Positions 8,357 through 19,160 of a DNA stretch of 64,000 nt are shown piece after piece. Both the position numbers and the translations under genes were made by a program. Positions within the stretch are counted from its first letter, which is position 1; each line of letters opens with the position of its first letter. The stretch is from NCBI GenBank assembly GCA_946811185.2, contig OX328113.1:1178001-1242000 (forward strand), in the 5' to 3' direction. Source of the DNA: Hippopus hippopus. Its lineage: Eukaryota; Mollusca; Bivalvia; Cardiida; Cardiidae. A model generated the notes under the pieces. That model had not been told where the DNA came from. It did not search any database and was given only the letters and a program-made list of their open reading frames with translations.

Positions 8357-9951
8357 TAACTCTTTCACACATGATTGAATTCTAGAATTGTCTTAATTGA
8401 AAGCATTTCCAGACAACAAATGAAAATGTAGCCCAAAGTATGTTTCATATCTTAGAAACAGTAGAAAAGATTGTGGGATAAGGACAAAATGTGGATTACA
8501 AGCATTTTCTCTATTACCCACAATATTTTCAAAAAGCTTCCCTTGTAAATGGTTCACTCTTTGCAAATTGATAAAATTCTGGATTCATCCAAATTAAAAG
8601 CATTTGCAGATAACAAAAATTATTTCATGCTTTTCAATAGTTTATGGTTTGATATTTCATGGTTAAGACGACCAGTGAGAAATACCGATCTCATATTTTA
8701 TAACTTGTCAGTTGAAGGCGCAAACAGTAGTTCCTGCAAACTAGTCACCTAGGTAAAGCTGATGGCATTCAACCAGAGAAAAATATGATGTAATTTATGC
8801 AAATTTACCCTACATTTCTCGTGCTTTGCATAATGCTGTAATGCATTCTTATGGTGGAGAGGGGTATGTCATGGGGAATTACCGAAAACAACTGTACTGA
8901 ATTTTGACAAAAATCCCCCCAAAAAAAGGGTTTAAGAGCATGAAATAAATAGGATATTTGTGGTTTTTTTTCTGGTGAAAGGTTGAATCTTTTTTATCTC
9001 ATGAACATCATTGGTAATATTTTCACTTGTGGCTGCAAAACTGATGAAAATATAACCAATGATGTTCATTCAAAGAAATAAATTTCCATCTTTCTCTGGA
9101 AAAAAACAAATGTTCTCTATAAATATGGCACAAATGACACTGTGCATATCACAGAAGAGCATTTTGTCCTTTTCCCACAATGATTTAAAAAGCACTGGAT
9201 TGTTTGGTAAAGGTTAAAACAGACAGGGAAATTTCAAACTTGTCCAATTTGAGAAGATGTGTTGATAACAATATATTCTTGTTGTAGAATTTGTCTTTGA
9301 ATAGGTAGAAAATATTGTTGGAAAAGGAAACAAGAGCACCACATGCAGTGTCAACTCTCAATTGAAATTGCTTGATTTTCAGTGAAAAAACAAAGTTGTG
9401 AAATGGGCATAACTGTGTCGCAAATGCTTTGATGGTTACCTGCCCTTGTTGTATGGGTTTCCCTTTTGATAGTGAACAACTTGCCCAAGTTTGAAGAAGT
9501 AAATATCTTCAGTAATGACTGAGATATTACAAATAGTCAAAGTTTTTGAAAATGTCAAAAGTGTTCACATGAAGCAGAGAACGCCTGGGCTACAACAAAA
9601 CTTCAATGTTTTCTTTCAAAACAGCTGAGTAAATATGCTGACAACCAGTATTTTTTTTCCTTTTACAACAACATTTTCAGCCATTTTCCACAGGGCTTTG
9701 AAAGCACAGGATTGTTTAGTAAGGGGTAAACTAACAACAGATACTTAATAAATAGACCTGATCTAAGCTTAACCCTTTACCAGATGACAAAATTCATAAC
9801 TTGTCCCAATTGAAAGCAATTTCAGATGACAAATGTTACTTTAACATGGTGTCTCTTTTTCAAATGATAGCAAAACATTGTGGGAAAAGGAGAAAATGCT
9901 AGTAATCCTTATTCCTTGTTAAAACTCTGGATTATTTGGTAAAGGGTTCAA
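8357..9951. repeat. Cluster of decayed TTAA-1 copies; no gene seen
   Basis: Recognisable pieces at 8357-8640 (TTAACTCTTTCACAC...AATTAAAAGCATTTGCAGA), 9160-9330, 9690-9730 and a better copy at 9769-9951 (TTAACCCTTTACCAGATGAC ... GGTAAAGGGTTCAA). The text between them shows no coding signal. Confidence 0.6.
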
Positions 9952-10002
9952 CATCAAGAAAGAAGCAAATAAAATAACAGAGACAATTATTTAAATTTCA
10001 CC

Positions 10003-10115
10003 CTTTACCACACAATCCTGACTTTTATCAACCCTATAATGGTTGTAGCTTTTTGAGAACACTGGGAACCAGTATTTTCTCCTTTTCCCATAATTTTTCT
10101 ATCCTTGTAAAGATG
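10003..10115. repeat. TTAA-1 fragment
   Basis: CACCCTTTACCACACAATCC through GGAACCAGTATTTTCTCCTTT; only the left half of the element. Confidence 0.6.
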
Positions 10116-10233
10116 AAATGTATCATTTGTCATAAGCCACCATTAAGTCGTCTACAAAATGCTCCCAATTCGGATATGTCTGATATTTCGTCCTACTGTA
10201 AACAGATAAAACAACACCATTATCCGTCCTTAC

Positions 10234-10351
10234 CTTTCATGACTTGAAAATTGGTCCATTCATCATGAAGGTGTCCACAGTGATAAACCAAAGTGAATAG
10301 CAGCACCTCTGCATGGTGGAGATTCTTTAGACAACATGAAAGAGCTTTTAA
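10234..10351 (-). CDS. Conserved-looking coding exon of the split minus-strand gene
   Basis: Acceptor TATTTGTATTTGCAG and donor GAAAG|GTAAGG are both strong. Exactly 39 codons plus one base are open, starting in phase 0: LKALSCCLKNLHHAEVLLF, then TLVYHCGHLHDEWTNFQVMK. The dangling G joins GT of 8214-8327 to give Gly, keeping the frame. The sequence is typical of a real protein (Trp, Cys, His in a mixed context) and unlike the surrounding repeats. Family not recognised. Confidence 0.75.
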
Positions 10352-10640
10352 CTGCAAATACAAATATCTAGAGGCAGTAAAACAGGAATTTATGTGCTAC
10401 ATATCTATACAACTGGCATCTTTCAAGAAAAACAGAAAAAAAAAGACTAAATCATTGGAGAATATGAGGGTCATCAATTTAATAGTGTCACCAATTAGCC
10501 TCTGTACCACATGACCCGTGTTGTGCCTAGGCCATGCCATTGCCAGATTCCCGCAATTTTATTTTGAAAATGTCCCCCAAAAAATACAGAAGTGCGGGCC
10601 ATAGGTTTCGTACAGGTGCTTAAGTTCTTAATTTTCTCAC

Positions 10641-10686
10641 TGCTTTGTCCAATATTATGCAGTCCATTACTCCATTCTGTTCTGTT
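10641..10686 (-). CDS. 46-bp exon of the split minus-strand gene
   Basis: Acceptor CTATCCCCTATAG, donor AAAGCA|GTGAGA. Length 46 (1 mod 3) is what is needed to bridge the exon at 19086-19160, which leaves two bases, to 10234-10351, which starts in phase 0. Reads (Q)TEQNGVMDCIILDKA with no stop. Fit of both phases and length is the main argument; donor is slightly sub-consensus. Confidence 0.6.
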
Positions 10687-11355
10687 CTATAGGGGATAGC
10701 GCAAATCGTAGACGATGTCTCATTTTTTTCCACTAGTTATCATGTTCTGTTGAGCATAATATTGGTGACCAGTTTAAAGGGGTATATAAAAATTACAAGA
10801 CTGCACCTCCATTTTTTCAAAGTCTTGTCACATAGCATATAACAATATTTTGTTAAGCAGTCTATAAGCATCACAGCGTGTAAACATCGTCAGCTAGAAA
10901 TTTCCTTTCATTTAATATTTGGGAAATTTGACCAACATCAGCAACAATAACAAAAGTAGAGCTCTAAAAATATATCTTGTTTTAAGTCCAAAAAGAAAAA
11001 TAGGAAATTTTGCGAGTGGCCAGGCAAATTCATATGGGTATGAGTGAATGATTCCAATGGGTATATGTCAGGTTTGTTGCCAGTCTGCTTTGAAACTTTG
11101 TTTGCAACAAGGGTTGTAGTAGACTAATATGCATATAAGTATACTTTACAGGCATGAAGTCAACTTTGTTTGAAGTGATCTTTGTCCCTCTGTTTTACAG
11201 AATGTCCCCTAAGATTTTACCCAGGGGGACACCCTTGTCCCCCAATATTTATGGCCTAGGAACAATACTGCATGACCATATGTATCACACAGAAATTTTC
11301 ACAAGCAAGTTTTAATCACTGGCACAAAATTTTGTTTTGATAGGTTTATTATGAG
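10687..11355. other. Intronic sequence, no clear element
   Basis: AT-rich unique-looking DNA. ACCCAGGGGGACACCCTTGT at 11219-11238 and GTCCCCCAAAAAATAC at 10573 look like pieces of an unclassified repeat. No coding signal. Confidence 0.4.
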
Positions 11356-11583
11356 TTGACCCTTTACCACACAATCCCGACTTTGAACGACCCTGAGAAA
11401 GAAGCCTATAGAAAACATTGTGGGAAAAGGAGAAAATGCTGGTAACAAGCACTGTCTCCTTTTCCCACAATGTTTTCTATCTATGAAACACAAAAATCAT
11501 CATTTTAGCAACATTTTATTTGTTGCCTGCAAATGCTTTCAATTTGGTTCAAGCCATAGTTTTGTCATTTGGTAAAGGTTTAA
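11356..11583. repeat. TTAA-1 MITE, full length
   Basis: Left end TTGACCCTTTACCACACAATCC, central hairpin AACATTGTGGGAAAAGGAGA / CTCCTTTTCCCACAATGTT, right end TTGTCATTTGGTAAAGGTTTAA. One of the cleaner copies. Confidence 0.85.
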
Positions 11584-11638
11584 CCATTGTCCTGCTGTAT
11601 AACTAACATGAAATTTTCAAGTTGATAGTTAAAACCTA

Positions 11639-12255
11639 AAGGCTTGGTCACACCAAGCTAACGGATGAGTAACGGATAAAAAATCATTTTATCCGTTCGT
11701 GTCCGTTCGTATCCGTTTTATGTCCGTTTCTTGTCTGGTGAATACGCTACTTGTCGGGCGACGTCCGGTGATGTCCGTTCCATCCGGTGGGAAGTTTTGA
11801 GCATGTTCAAAATTTCCACCGGACAAAACGGACAGAGACATGCAAATGACAGACTTTGGATGCATTTGTCTATTTATACCCTCGGCATGTCTCGTGTCCG
11901 GTACGTTCCTCGTACGTTGGTGTTCGGTACATTTCCGTTCATCGTACGTTGGAAGAACGTTTTGTCCGGTTCTCATGCGTTGTACTTCCGTTTTATCCGT
12001 TACAAGTCCGTTACTCGTACAGTGATATCCGTTAATAGACTGTTTATTATCCGGTACATATCTGGTAAATATGCGTTTTTTCCGTTACATGTGCGGTACT
12101 CATGCGGTCATTGTGTGGCTTCTTCGCTCCGCACACCGATCGCGTGAGCCTCGAGTGACAGAGAAGATGAATTTTGTCACCAGATAACGAAATTCTGCAT
12201 GTTTTTGTCCGTTTTCCCACCGTTACATATCCGTTAGCCAGTCTGACCAAGCCTT
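11639..12255. mobile_element. 617-bp TIR element with phased CCGTT/CCGG words
   Basis: Perfect 12-bp terminal inverted repeats AAGGCTTGGTCA / TGACCAAGCCTT. The interior is filled with TCCGTT, CCGGT and ACGTT words spaced about 10-12 bp in one orientation, except near the left end where they are inverted. Coding content nil; the overlapping ORFs in both strands arise from the word repetition. Superfamily not determined. Confidence 0.7.
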
Positions 12256-12411
12256 AAATGTTGCTATTTGAAAGGTATTTTTTGGGGGGAAATTCATTAT
12301 CCTTATTGGACAGCTTAGAATCAAGATCAGACTGCATGTTCTGTGCAGTCTGATCTTGATCTACACTGTCCGCAAAAGGTCAGTGAGTCACACTTGCAGC
12401 CAAAGAGTTAG
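12256..12411. repeat. TTAA-2 MITE fragment
   Basis: Hairpin GAATCAAGATCAGACTGCA / TGCAGTCTGATCTTGATC at 12310-12360 and CCAAAGAGTTAG end. Abuts the 11639-12255 element. Confidence 0.7.
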
Positions 12412-12603
12412 TGCAGTCATGTACTGTATATGTGGATATATACGTGTGTCAAAACATTTGTGAATTAACGATTGATGACATTTTGTACACAGAAATTTTT
12501 GCGAATATATATTTGGTGAAATATATGACCAGAATCTTTTGCGAATTTTTCAAATTTGGGAAATCCCAAAAATTATCATGATGCAAAAATTTCCATTTAC
12601 TTA

Positions 12604-13458
12604 CCGTATTTTCCGGACAATAGGCCGAGGCCTATCTGTTAAAAAGAGTGGAAATTTTCAAAGGGTGCCGCCTATAAGATGAGCGGCTTATACGTTAATT
12701 TTTTTTTTCTAATTGGTCTTTTTGTGCAGCCTGTAAACTGGGAAATTAAGGAATCCAGAGAAGAGTACAAAAACAGCAGATTAATTTGTTTCATGTGTAT
12801 ATTATAATACATTATACCAATGCATATATTATCTACTTCATTGAACCTGACCCAGGTCAAAATCATTTACATAAAATAATATTCTATTTTTACCCTTGGC
12901 ATCGCTCAGCATATGTCCCGAATGGTCTTGTAAATATTTCATGCGGTTTAAGCCAATCACCCCTTAACTTACTAGATAAGTAATTGAGACTTTTGGGTCA
13001 ATAGTGAAAAAAGCAAATATTGCAATTTCAAACTTATTTTTGGGGGGAAATATCTCCTCATCAGTCAGTGTAGATCCAAGATCAGACTGCACATTTTGTG
13101 CAGTCTGATCTTGATCTAGACTGACTGCAAAAGTGCCTTCAGTTGCACTTTGTAGGCTAAGGGTTAAATTGATTACCTGTGTATATAATTACCTTCACAT
13201 GTATATGTAACTTTCCGAATAATAGTTGGAGTTCTATTTATATGCCTACTTATATATTCAGTATAAAGGTCAGGATCAGGTTAAATGAAGAAGGCAATAC
13301 CTACAGATGGATGACATTGTACATTAACCTAGCTTATCAGCCGCGGCCTATGTGCTGTAGCAGCCTATATGATAAATGTTACTACTAATGGTTAAAATGA
13401 GAGGTCATGGCCTTCTGTTGAGCATACAGTGCAGCCGCTTATTGTCTGGAAAATAAGG
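12604..13458. mobile_element. TA-flanked element with CCGTATTTTCC ends
   Basis: Terminal inverted repeats CCGTATTTTCCGGACAATA and (reverse complement of the right end) CCTTATTTTCCAGACAATA, each bordered by TA. 855 bp, non-coding. A TTAA-2 copy (hairpin 13070-13125, end GGGTTAA at 13166) sits inside. The left end cuts into a second copy of the 7896-8099 MITE (12424-12601). Confidence 0.7.
12970..13166. repeat. TTAA-2 MITE nested in the element above
   Basis: Contains TAGATCCAAGATCAGACTGC / GCAGTCTGATCTTGATCTAG and ends GGCTAAGGGTTAA. Confidence 0.75.
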
Positions 13459-13609
13459 TATACAGCACACTGGCTATAATTTTGAAAGTACAATGAACCC
13501 AAAAGCAAAGTTTGATAGTAGGGCCTATATTAAAAGTCACTTTATCTACTTCAGCTTCATAAATATTTAGTGAATGATGTCAGATACATGGGGCATCTGC
13601 AGTATCAAA

Positions 13610-14062
13610 ACAGTTGGTTTTCAGATGGTATAAAAAAATTTTAAGATGGTAGAACTTACTGAAAAGATGCCCCCCGTCCTGTGCAAACCAAAAACTGCAG
13701 CTTCCAGAGAAAATGTTGCTGTAGCCAATTTAATTAAGCAGGATGCTAGGCTTACAGTGAAAGAAATAGCTAAGGGAGTTGGCATATCATTGCGGTCAGT
13801 TCATATGATTCTGACCAAGGAGTTAAAACTTCGCAAGATTTGAGTTCAATGGGCCCCCCACCTCGAGATCTTGACAGATGAACAAAATACTACTCGTGTA
13901 AAAATGGCCAAAATTCTTCATAAAAAGTAAAAAAATTACAAGGGCAAAATATCAGTACTCTTCACAGGTGATGAAACCTGGATTTATTATTTTGAGCCCC
14001 AGATGCATCCATAATAAAACAGTTGCTGCCCAAAGACTGGGCTAGGCTGATCATACTAAAAG
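13610..14062 (+). pseudogene. Mariner-type transposase, N-terminal part (broken)
   Basis: Reads RWYK then, after a -1/+1 slip, KPKTAASRENVAV, the helix-turn-helix part LTVKEIAKGVGISLRSVHMI, a stop at the place of KI*VQW, and the first catalytic motif TGDETWIYYFEP near 13965-14000. This order (HTH, then D of GDETW) is that of IS630-Tc1-mariner transposases. Stops and frameshifts make it non-functional. It is interrupted at about 14062 by a Hel-2 element and continues at 15952. Confidence 0.85.
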
Positions 14063-15951
14063 AAAAACAAGAGGGCCATGATGGCTCTGTATTGCTCCAC
14101 TGGCTAATACGTAAAATCCCTACATGCCAAACATTACAATACTTGGCCAACTGGTTTTGAACATAAGACCCCTGAGACAGGACTAAAATTGGTAGCCCTA
14201 GTTCATATGGTTAGTAACAAGAAGATTTCTAAAGATTTCACTATATAAACTCATGTAAAACTTCTGACCCCTAGGGATGAATCAAATTCCACCCTAGGGC
14301 TTAATTTACGCACTCTTGGTGAAGGCTAGTGTTGGACAATCGGTTTAAAATCTCGATCGATTATCGCTTTGTAATTGGAAGAGCAAACCAACTAGCTATC
14401 GGTTGTACAATCGGTTTCTCCATTTGATTGAGAATGCCTTTTTGCTTTAAATACTGTGACAATGTTGTCTACATGATATTAGTTTATAAAGATGTTTTGT
14501 TTTGCACTTTAAAAATCAATGGAAATACATTACCATAAAATTTTCTGATTTATTCAATATCATTCATTTTGTTCCTCATATTGTAATTTCCAAACGAGTT
14601 AAAAAGAATCAGACATATTTCGAGCATTTGCAGACGACCCCCCCCCCTCCGTCTGCTATAGATCTATATTTTCATTTCATAAAACAACATTTTTTTTTTT
14701 ATTCATGAACAGAATTTTAGCTTCCATTTATTGTTTTATTCAGAGATTTGTGTAAATTCACTGTTTAAATTCATCATTAAAGATGAGAAGATAGTTTGAA
14801 GTCCCTCTGATCGGACGATGCCATGCTGCTCATTGTAGTGTCATGGGTTTTCACGTTTTTTTGGCGGTCTATTTTTTCATGACAATTAATTTTTGGAGAA
14901 GTATTACTATATGATTTGACATCAATTAGTCAGTTTGAATAGCAGGCAACTTTAAAATCTGTCACTTTACACTAGACAAGAGGATTAATACCTTTGTTAC
15001 TTTGTCATAAACAACTCGTCAGGTTCATGTTCATGCGTCTGTCTTTCACATTTTATACTGATCGTGTTTAGCCCATATTTCTGCCGGATGCACGCAAGCT
15101 AGGTTATATGAAGCTCTAGACGATAATTTCATGCGTCAGATTGACATTTAGGCAGATATTTTTCAGCGTCAAAGACAGGTCATTTCAAATTTCCAAGTGT
15201 CAAAACCCGGGCTCAGGGATCAAATGAGAAGCTTGCTGAGTTGTCAAGTTGTGTCAAGACATCCATGGAAAAAAATTTCTTTCTCATTTTTCCAGCCAGT
15301 TTTCGTGTTTGTTATCCGCTATGTTGAATCCAAGAGTGTGATTAATATTAGACACAAAACCAAGCGCTTAAAACCAGAATTCAAGGTTTTGGGACCAAGC
15401 GAGTTCAGGAACCGACTACAATCGATTCCGGGATTTCTCAATCGATTATCGGAAGCCAAAACCAACTGCCTTTCGACTATAGTCGATCATCAGCCCACCA
15501 CTAGTGAAGGTCCTCTAGATATAGCTACATGCGAAATTTGGTAGCCCTCTAGATATAGCTACATGCAAAATTTGGTAGCCCTAGGTCTTATGGTCAGTAA
15601 CAAAAAGATTTCTAAAGTTTTCCCCAAATAAACCCATGTAAAACTTGTGACCCCCGGGGTGGGGTGAAATTTGACCCAAGGGCTATAATTTGGGCACTCT
15701 TTGTAGAGGTCCACTAGATAAAGCCACATGCAAAATTTGGTAGCCCTAGGCCTCATGGCTAGGTACAGGGAGATTTCTAAAGTTTTCCCTATATAAGCCC
15801 ATGTAAAACTTGTGACACCCGGGGCGGGGTCAAATTGGATGGGTAGTTTCAGAGAAGATGTTTAAAATAAAAGTTAACGCATGCACTGACGGACGGACGG
15901 ATGGACACACGGACGCATGACGAGCAACAGGCCATGACATAAGCTAAAAAG
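14063..15951. mobile_element. Hel-2 element inserted in the mariner copy
   Basis: 5' end ACAAGAGGGCCATGATGGCT then TATTGCTCCACTGGC; body repeats of GGTAGCCCTAG...CCCATGTAAAACTTGTGACC; 3' end has GACGGACGGACGGATGG and AAGCTAA, but the terminal hairpin found in the copy at 18650 is deleted. It is itself interrupted by a hAT-type element (14327-15503). Left and right flanks share CTAAAAG, compatible with insertion in an A-rich site. Confidence 0.75.
14327..15503. mobile_element. Non-autonomous hAT-type element with 8-bp target duplication
   Basis: Ends TAGTGTTGGAC and (reverse complement) TAGTGGTGGGC; flanking 8-mers GTGAAGGC (14319-14326) and GTGAAGGT (15504-15511). Removing it restores a Hel-2 body repeat (CACTCTTGGTGAAGGTCC). 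The interior has many TCGATNNTCG words near both ends and no transposase ORF. TIR start and 8-bp duplication are hAT hallmarks. Confidence 0.85.
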
Positions 15952-16271
15952 TGCTGGAAAAGTTTTATATGCCACATTTTTTAATTCAGACAGTCCAATT
16001 CCTCAAATTCCTGTACCAAACTGCCAAACAGTTACAGGCAAGTTTTACAAGAACAATGTTCTTTTAAAATTGAAGAAACACTACGAAAAACAGAGACCTA
16101 GAACTGGATTAAGGGGCCTGTGCATTATTCATGACAATGCAGCTGCTCACAAGTCTGCAATTGTTCTGAATTGCCTGGAAATGGAAAAGGTGGTACAGCT
16201 TCCCCATCCACATTATTCTCCAAACCTCAGCCCATTTCACTTTTTTTTTTCTTTCCTTTACTGAAGAAAAC
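15952..16271 (+). pseudogene. Mariner-type transposase, middle part (broken)
   Basis: Continues the frame of 13610-14062 after the Hel-2 insertion: SAGKVLYATFFNSD, then TGKFYKNNVLLKLKKHYEKQ, then the second catalytic motif IHDNAAAHKS at about 16122, and HYSPNLSPFHFF where the family has YSPDLxPxD. The third catalytic Asp is therefore replaced. The copy is then cut by a SINE. Confidence 0.85.
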
Positions 16272-16284
16272 TCTCAATGGACAT

Positions 16285-16608
16285 GCCGAGACCCGGTAGC
16301 TAAGTCGGTAGCGTACAGGACTTGAGAACACGGGGTCCAGGGTTCGATCCCTGGCTACGACCCCTGGCTCAGCCAATTTCTTTCCGAGGATTGATGATAG
16401 TCACTGCGACAGGATTCATACCTCTCCCACCGCTGACCATGGTTTCAACGATGATTATGTGGGAAAGCAGCCAGTGGCTTGGAAAGAATATTGTGCGGAG
16501 TACTGGTAAAAGAGACTCCAGGAAAGCATGGATAGGTGCACTGGCCACCGCGATATAACTGAAATAATGTTGAAAATGGCATTAAACACCATACAATCAC
16601 AATCACAA
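16285..16608 (+). mobile_element. tRNA-derived SINE, full length, 13-bp target duplication
   Basis: Head with Pol III boxes TAGCTAAGTCGG (A) and GGGTTCGATCC (B), a conserved body shared with the copies at 2894 and 48961 (CCAATTTCTTTCCGAGGATT, AAGCAGCCAGTGGCTTGG), and an AATCACAATCACAATC tail. Flanks TCTCAATGGACAT at 16272-16284 and 16609-16621 are identical, so it is a young insertion into the mariner relic. Confidence 0.92.
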
Positions 16609-16621
16609 TCTCAATGGACAT

Positions 16622-16733
16622 CAATTTGCCTCTAAAAATGCCTTGGGCAGTGCCATTTTTCAGTGTCTGCTGGGTATTCCCAAAAAAACCTATTTTGCAG
16701 CCTTCACAGACTGGATTTCAACACTTGAACAAG
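16622..16733 (+). pseudogene. Mariner-type transposase, C-terminal part
   Basis: Frame resumes after the SINE duplication: FASKNALGSAIFQCL then PKKTYFAAFTDWIS, followed at once by a Hel-2 5' end. Completes the five-piece mariner relic. Confidence 0.75.
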
Positions 16734-16909
16734 AGGGCCATGATGGCCCTGTATCGCTCCACTGGCATTTTAACCCTTTAACACACAAATCGAAGTGTTA
16801 ATGACACTGAAAGAGAAGACTTTCGAAAACATCGTGAGAAAAGGACATGTTGTCAGCCAGTATTTTCTCCTTTTTCCACAATGTTTCCTAACCTATCAAC
16901 GACAAAAAT

Positions 16910-17720
16910 CAGGGGTCAAATTTATCTTTTTTTTTCAACTAGCAAAAATTTGCTAGTGACCATTTTTTCTACTAGCCAAAATCAATTTTGTACTAGCAAT
17001 ATTTTAACCCATTGCCACTCAGTCCCGTGTTTTAACGACTCTGAAATGAGAAACTTATGAAAACATTGTGGCAAAAGGAGAAATTGCTCATAATGAGCAA
17101 TTTCTCCATTTCCCACAATGTTTTCTACATTATTAGAGAATTAACTTTCCTTTGTACCAAATGCAGGCGCTTTCAATTTGGGAGAGTCTAAATATTGTTG
17201 AGTTGGTCTCCTCTGTTTGCTCATACAATACTATAGCTCAGACTCTACACATTCTGCATGGCAAAGAAATATCCTTTGTTTGGACAAACTGTTTGATCAT
17301 TAATTTATATTAAATAAATATTCCGGCGATGTCACGGAATCCGGCCTATTGCCGAAAAAACTGGATATTTTCCGCTCCATACCCTCAGCGAGGCAATGCA
17401 GACATATAAACAACGTCAGAATCGTCTGCGCGCTTTAAATATCGGATAGATGTATTTACAATATCGCAACAAGCGTCTCTATGAATACCGGTCACGTGGT
17501 CGGTGATACTCTCAAAGGATAGTTTTACACCGCATACGGCAATTCAGTGTACACGAAAAACGATCGCATTAATTTTATGGATTAATTCAGATTTTTAAGC
17601 GGTAGGTTTGCCCATTTTCCGGCGCACTCGCAAATTATTTCGAGTGCTAGAATTTGGCACTCGCATTTTTTCATTTCAGCTCGCATTTTGCGAGTTTGCG
17701 ACCGTTAAATTTGAACCTTG
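16910..17720. mobile_element. hAT-like element nested in TTAA-1
   Basis: Ends CAGGGGTCAAATTTA and (reverse complement) CAAGGTTCAAATTTA; AAAAAT flanks both sides. Inside are short palindromes (ACTAGCAAAAATTTGCTAGT; CTCGCATTTTGCGAG) and another TTAA-1 copy at 17004-17205. No ORF. Confidence 0.6.
17004..17205. repeat. TTAA-1 MITE, innermost of the stack
   Basis: TTAACCCATTGCCACTCAGT start, hairpin AACATTGTGGCAAAAGGAGA / TCTCCATTTCCCACAATGTT, truncated right end AATTTGGGAGAGTCTAAA. Confidence 0.7.
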
Positions 17721-18650
17721 AAAAATAGTCAATTAAGCTACATTCAATTTGTCTTTTTGCAATGGCTTTAAACTTGGTACAGTAAAAAAAAAATTGTCAT
17801 TTCTTAAAAGAGTAAAATTAACGTATCATGCATTTAATTGGCACTGACAGAGACATACAGCATAAAAAGTCTGTATGGTAATAAACTTACTTTAGAAACA
17901 TAACCTCAACCCCACCCGCCAAACAAAAACAGTCATATCTTTTTAAATGCAAAGATAATGTCAATGAATACAAGCAGGTTTATTCATTAGCATGAAAGTT
18001 CTGAAAAAAATTGAGTGATAGAAACCTTACTTTAAATTAAACATTCCATTCATGTGAGCATAACCATTAGCATCAAAATAAATCACTCTCCCTTAAAACA
18101 GAACATTTCCTCTCCAAAAAACTTGAATACCAAACTCCAATAATGTATAAGTGCAGTTTGATAATCAAGGGAGGCAAATAGTAACAAACTTTACCTTGCA
18201 TAACAGGAGTTATTTCCATTGATTACTTTTTTAAATTACAGTCACTATATAAGCCCATGTTAAACTTGTGATCTCCGGGGCAGAGCAAATTTTGACCCCA
18301 GGGCTATAATATGAAGGAATTTGATAGAGGTCCATGAGATAAAGCTACATGTAAAATTTGGTAGCCCTGGGCCTTATGGTTTCAGACAAGAAGATTTTCG
18401 AAGATGTTCCATATTTTTCAGTTTTGTTGCCATGGCAACCACAGTTTTTGAAGGAATCAAATTCTTTCAAGAAATTCTAAAGAGGACCATGGCAGGATCA
18501 TTTCTGTAAAGTTTCATCAAATTTGGATGGGTAGTTTCAGAGAAGAAGAAGTTTGAAAAAAAAGTTAACGCACGCACGGACGGACGCATGGACGACGGAC
18601 ACCGGGCCATGACATGAGCCCACTGGCCTTTGGCCAGTGGAGCTAAAAAT

Positions 18651-19085
18651 GTATTTTTGCAAGGGAGAATATTCTGAAGGGATGAAATGAACCAAATATA
18701 TGCAACTACCCTCATATGGGAAATACATGTATATGAGGAATTAAAAAAATGCAAGAAAATTCCACACTAAAATGCAAAGAAACTGCATGTTTCTTTTCAC
18801 ATAGCTACATTCTATTGGCCATAAACATTTAACATGTACACCATGCCATGCAGGGATGTTTGTCTATCAAATGATGGGTCAAAATGGCCACTGTTTGCCA
18901 TAGTTTTACATTACTCCTCAAAATAAATGTTTTGCATGAAATGCCCGAGCACTGTCCGACCAAATATGAAATTGGTAAAAGAACATCTCAATACTTTCTT
19001 CACCATCCTTACAGAAAGAAAAACACATAACATTTATCACTTTTTTAAAAGTTGCAATGCCTCGACTTTCTGAATGCCAACTTAC
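18651..19085. other. Intronic DNA, no element recognised
   Basis: AT-rich, single-copy in this window; no coding signal supported. Confidence 0.4.
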
Positions 19086-19160
19086 TGAAGCACTGATGAT
19101 ACAGTTTTAGTTCTTCCATAGAATATTTTTGTTGTCACAGATGTGATGTAAAATTTTATG
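19086..19160 (-). CDS. 75-bp exon of the split minus-strand gene
   Basis: Acceptor TTTTTGTATTCAG and donor TTCA|GTAAGT. One base completes Ser from 27381-27481, then 24 codons (IKFYITSVTTKIFYGRTKT, VSSVL), leaving CA. The other frames stop (TAA at the exon start). Phase agrees with both neighbours in the proposed chain. Confidence 0.58.

Larger units (their letters stand above)
16770..17821. repeat. TTAA-1 MITE split by a hAT-like element
   Basis: Left half 16770-16909 (TTAACCCTTTAACACAC...CCACAATGTTTCC), right half 17721-17821 (CAATGGCTTTAAACTTGGTA...GTAAAATTAA). Confidence 0.65.
16734..18650. mobile_element. Hel-2 element split by nested insertions
   Basis: 5' end ACAAGAGGGCCATGATGGCC ... 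CGCTCCACTGGC at 16734-16765. 3' part from about 18240 ends CCACTGGCCTTTGGCCAGTGGAGCTAA: a perfect hairpin followed by AGCTAA. GCTCCACTGGC at the 5' end is the exact complement of GCCAGTGGAGC at the 3' end. Interior holds a TTAA-1 copy and a hAT-like element. 17822-18235 is unclassified AT-rich DNA. Confidence 0.75.

Noticed and set aside
16285..16360. Functional tRNA gene
   Set aside because: A and B boxes are present but stems do not pair, and the segment is the head of a SINE with a target duplication.
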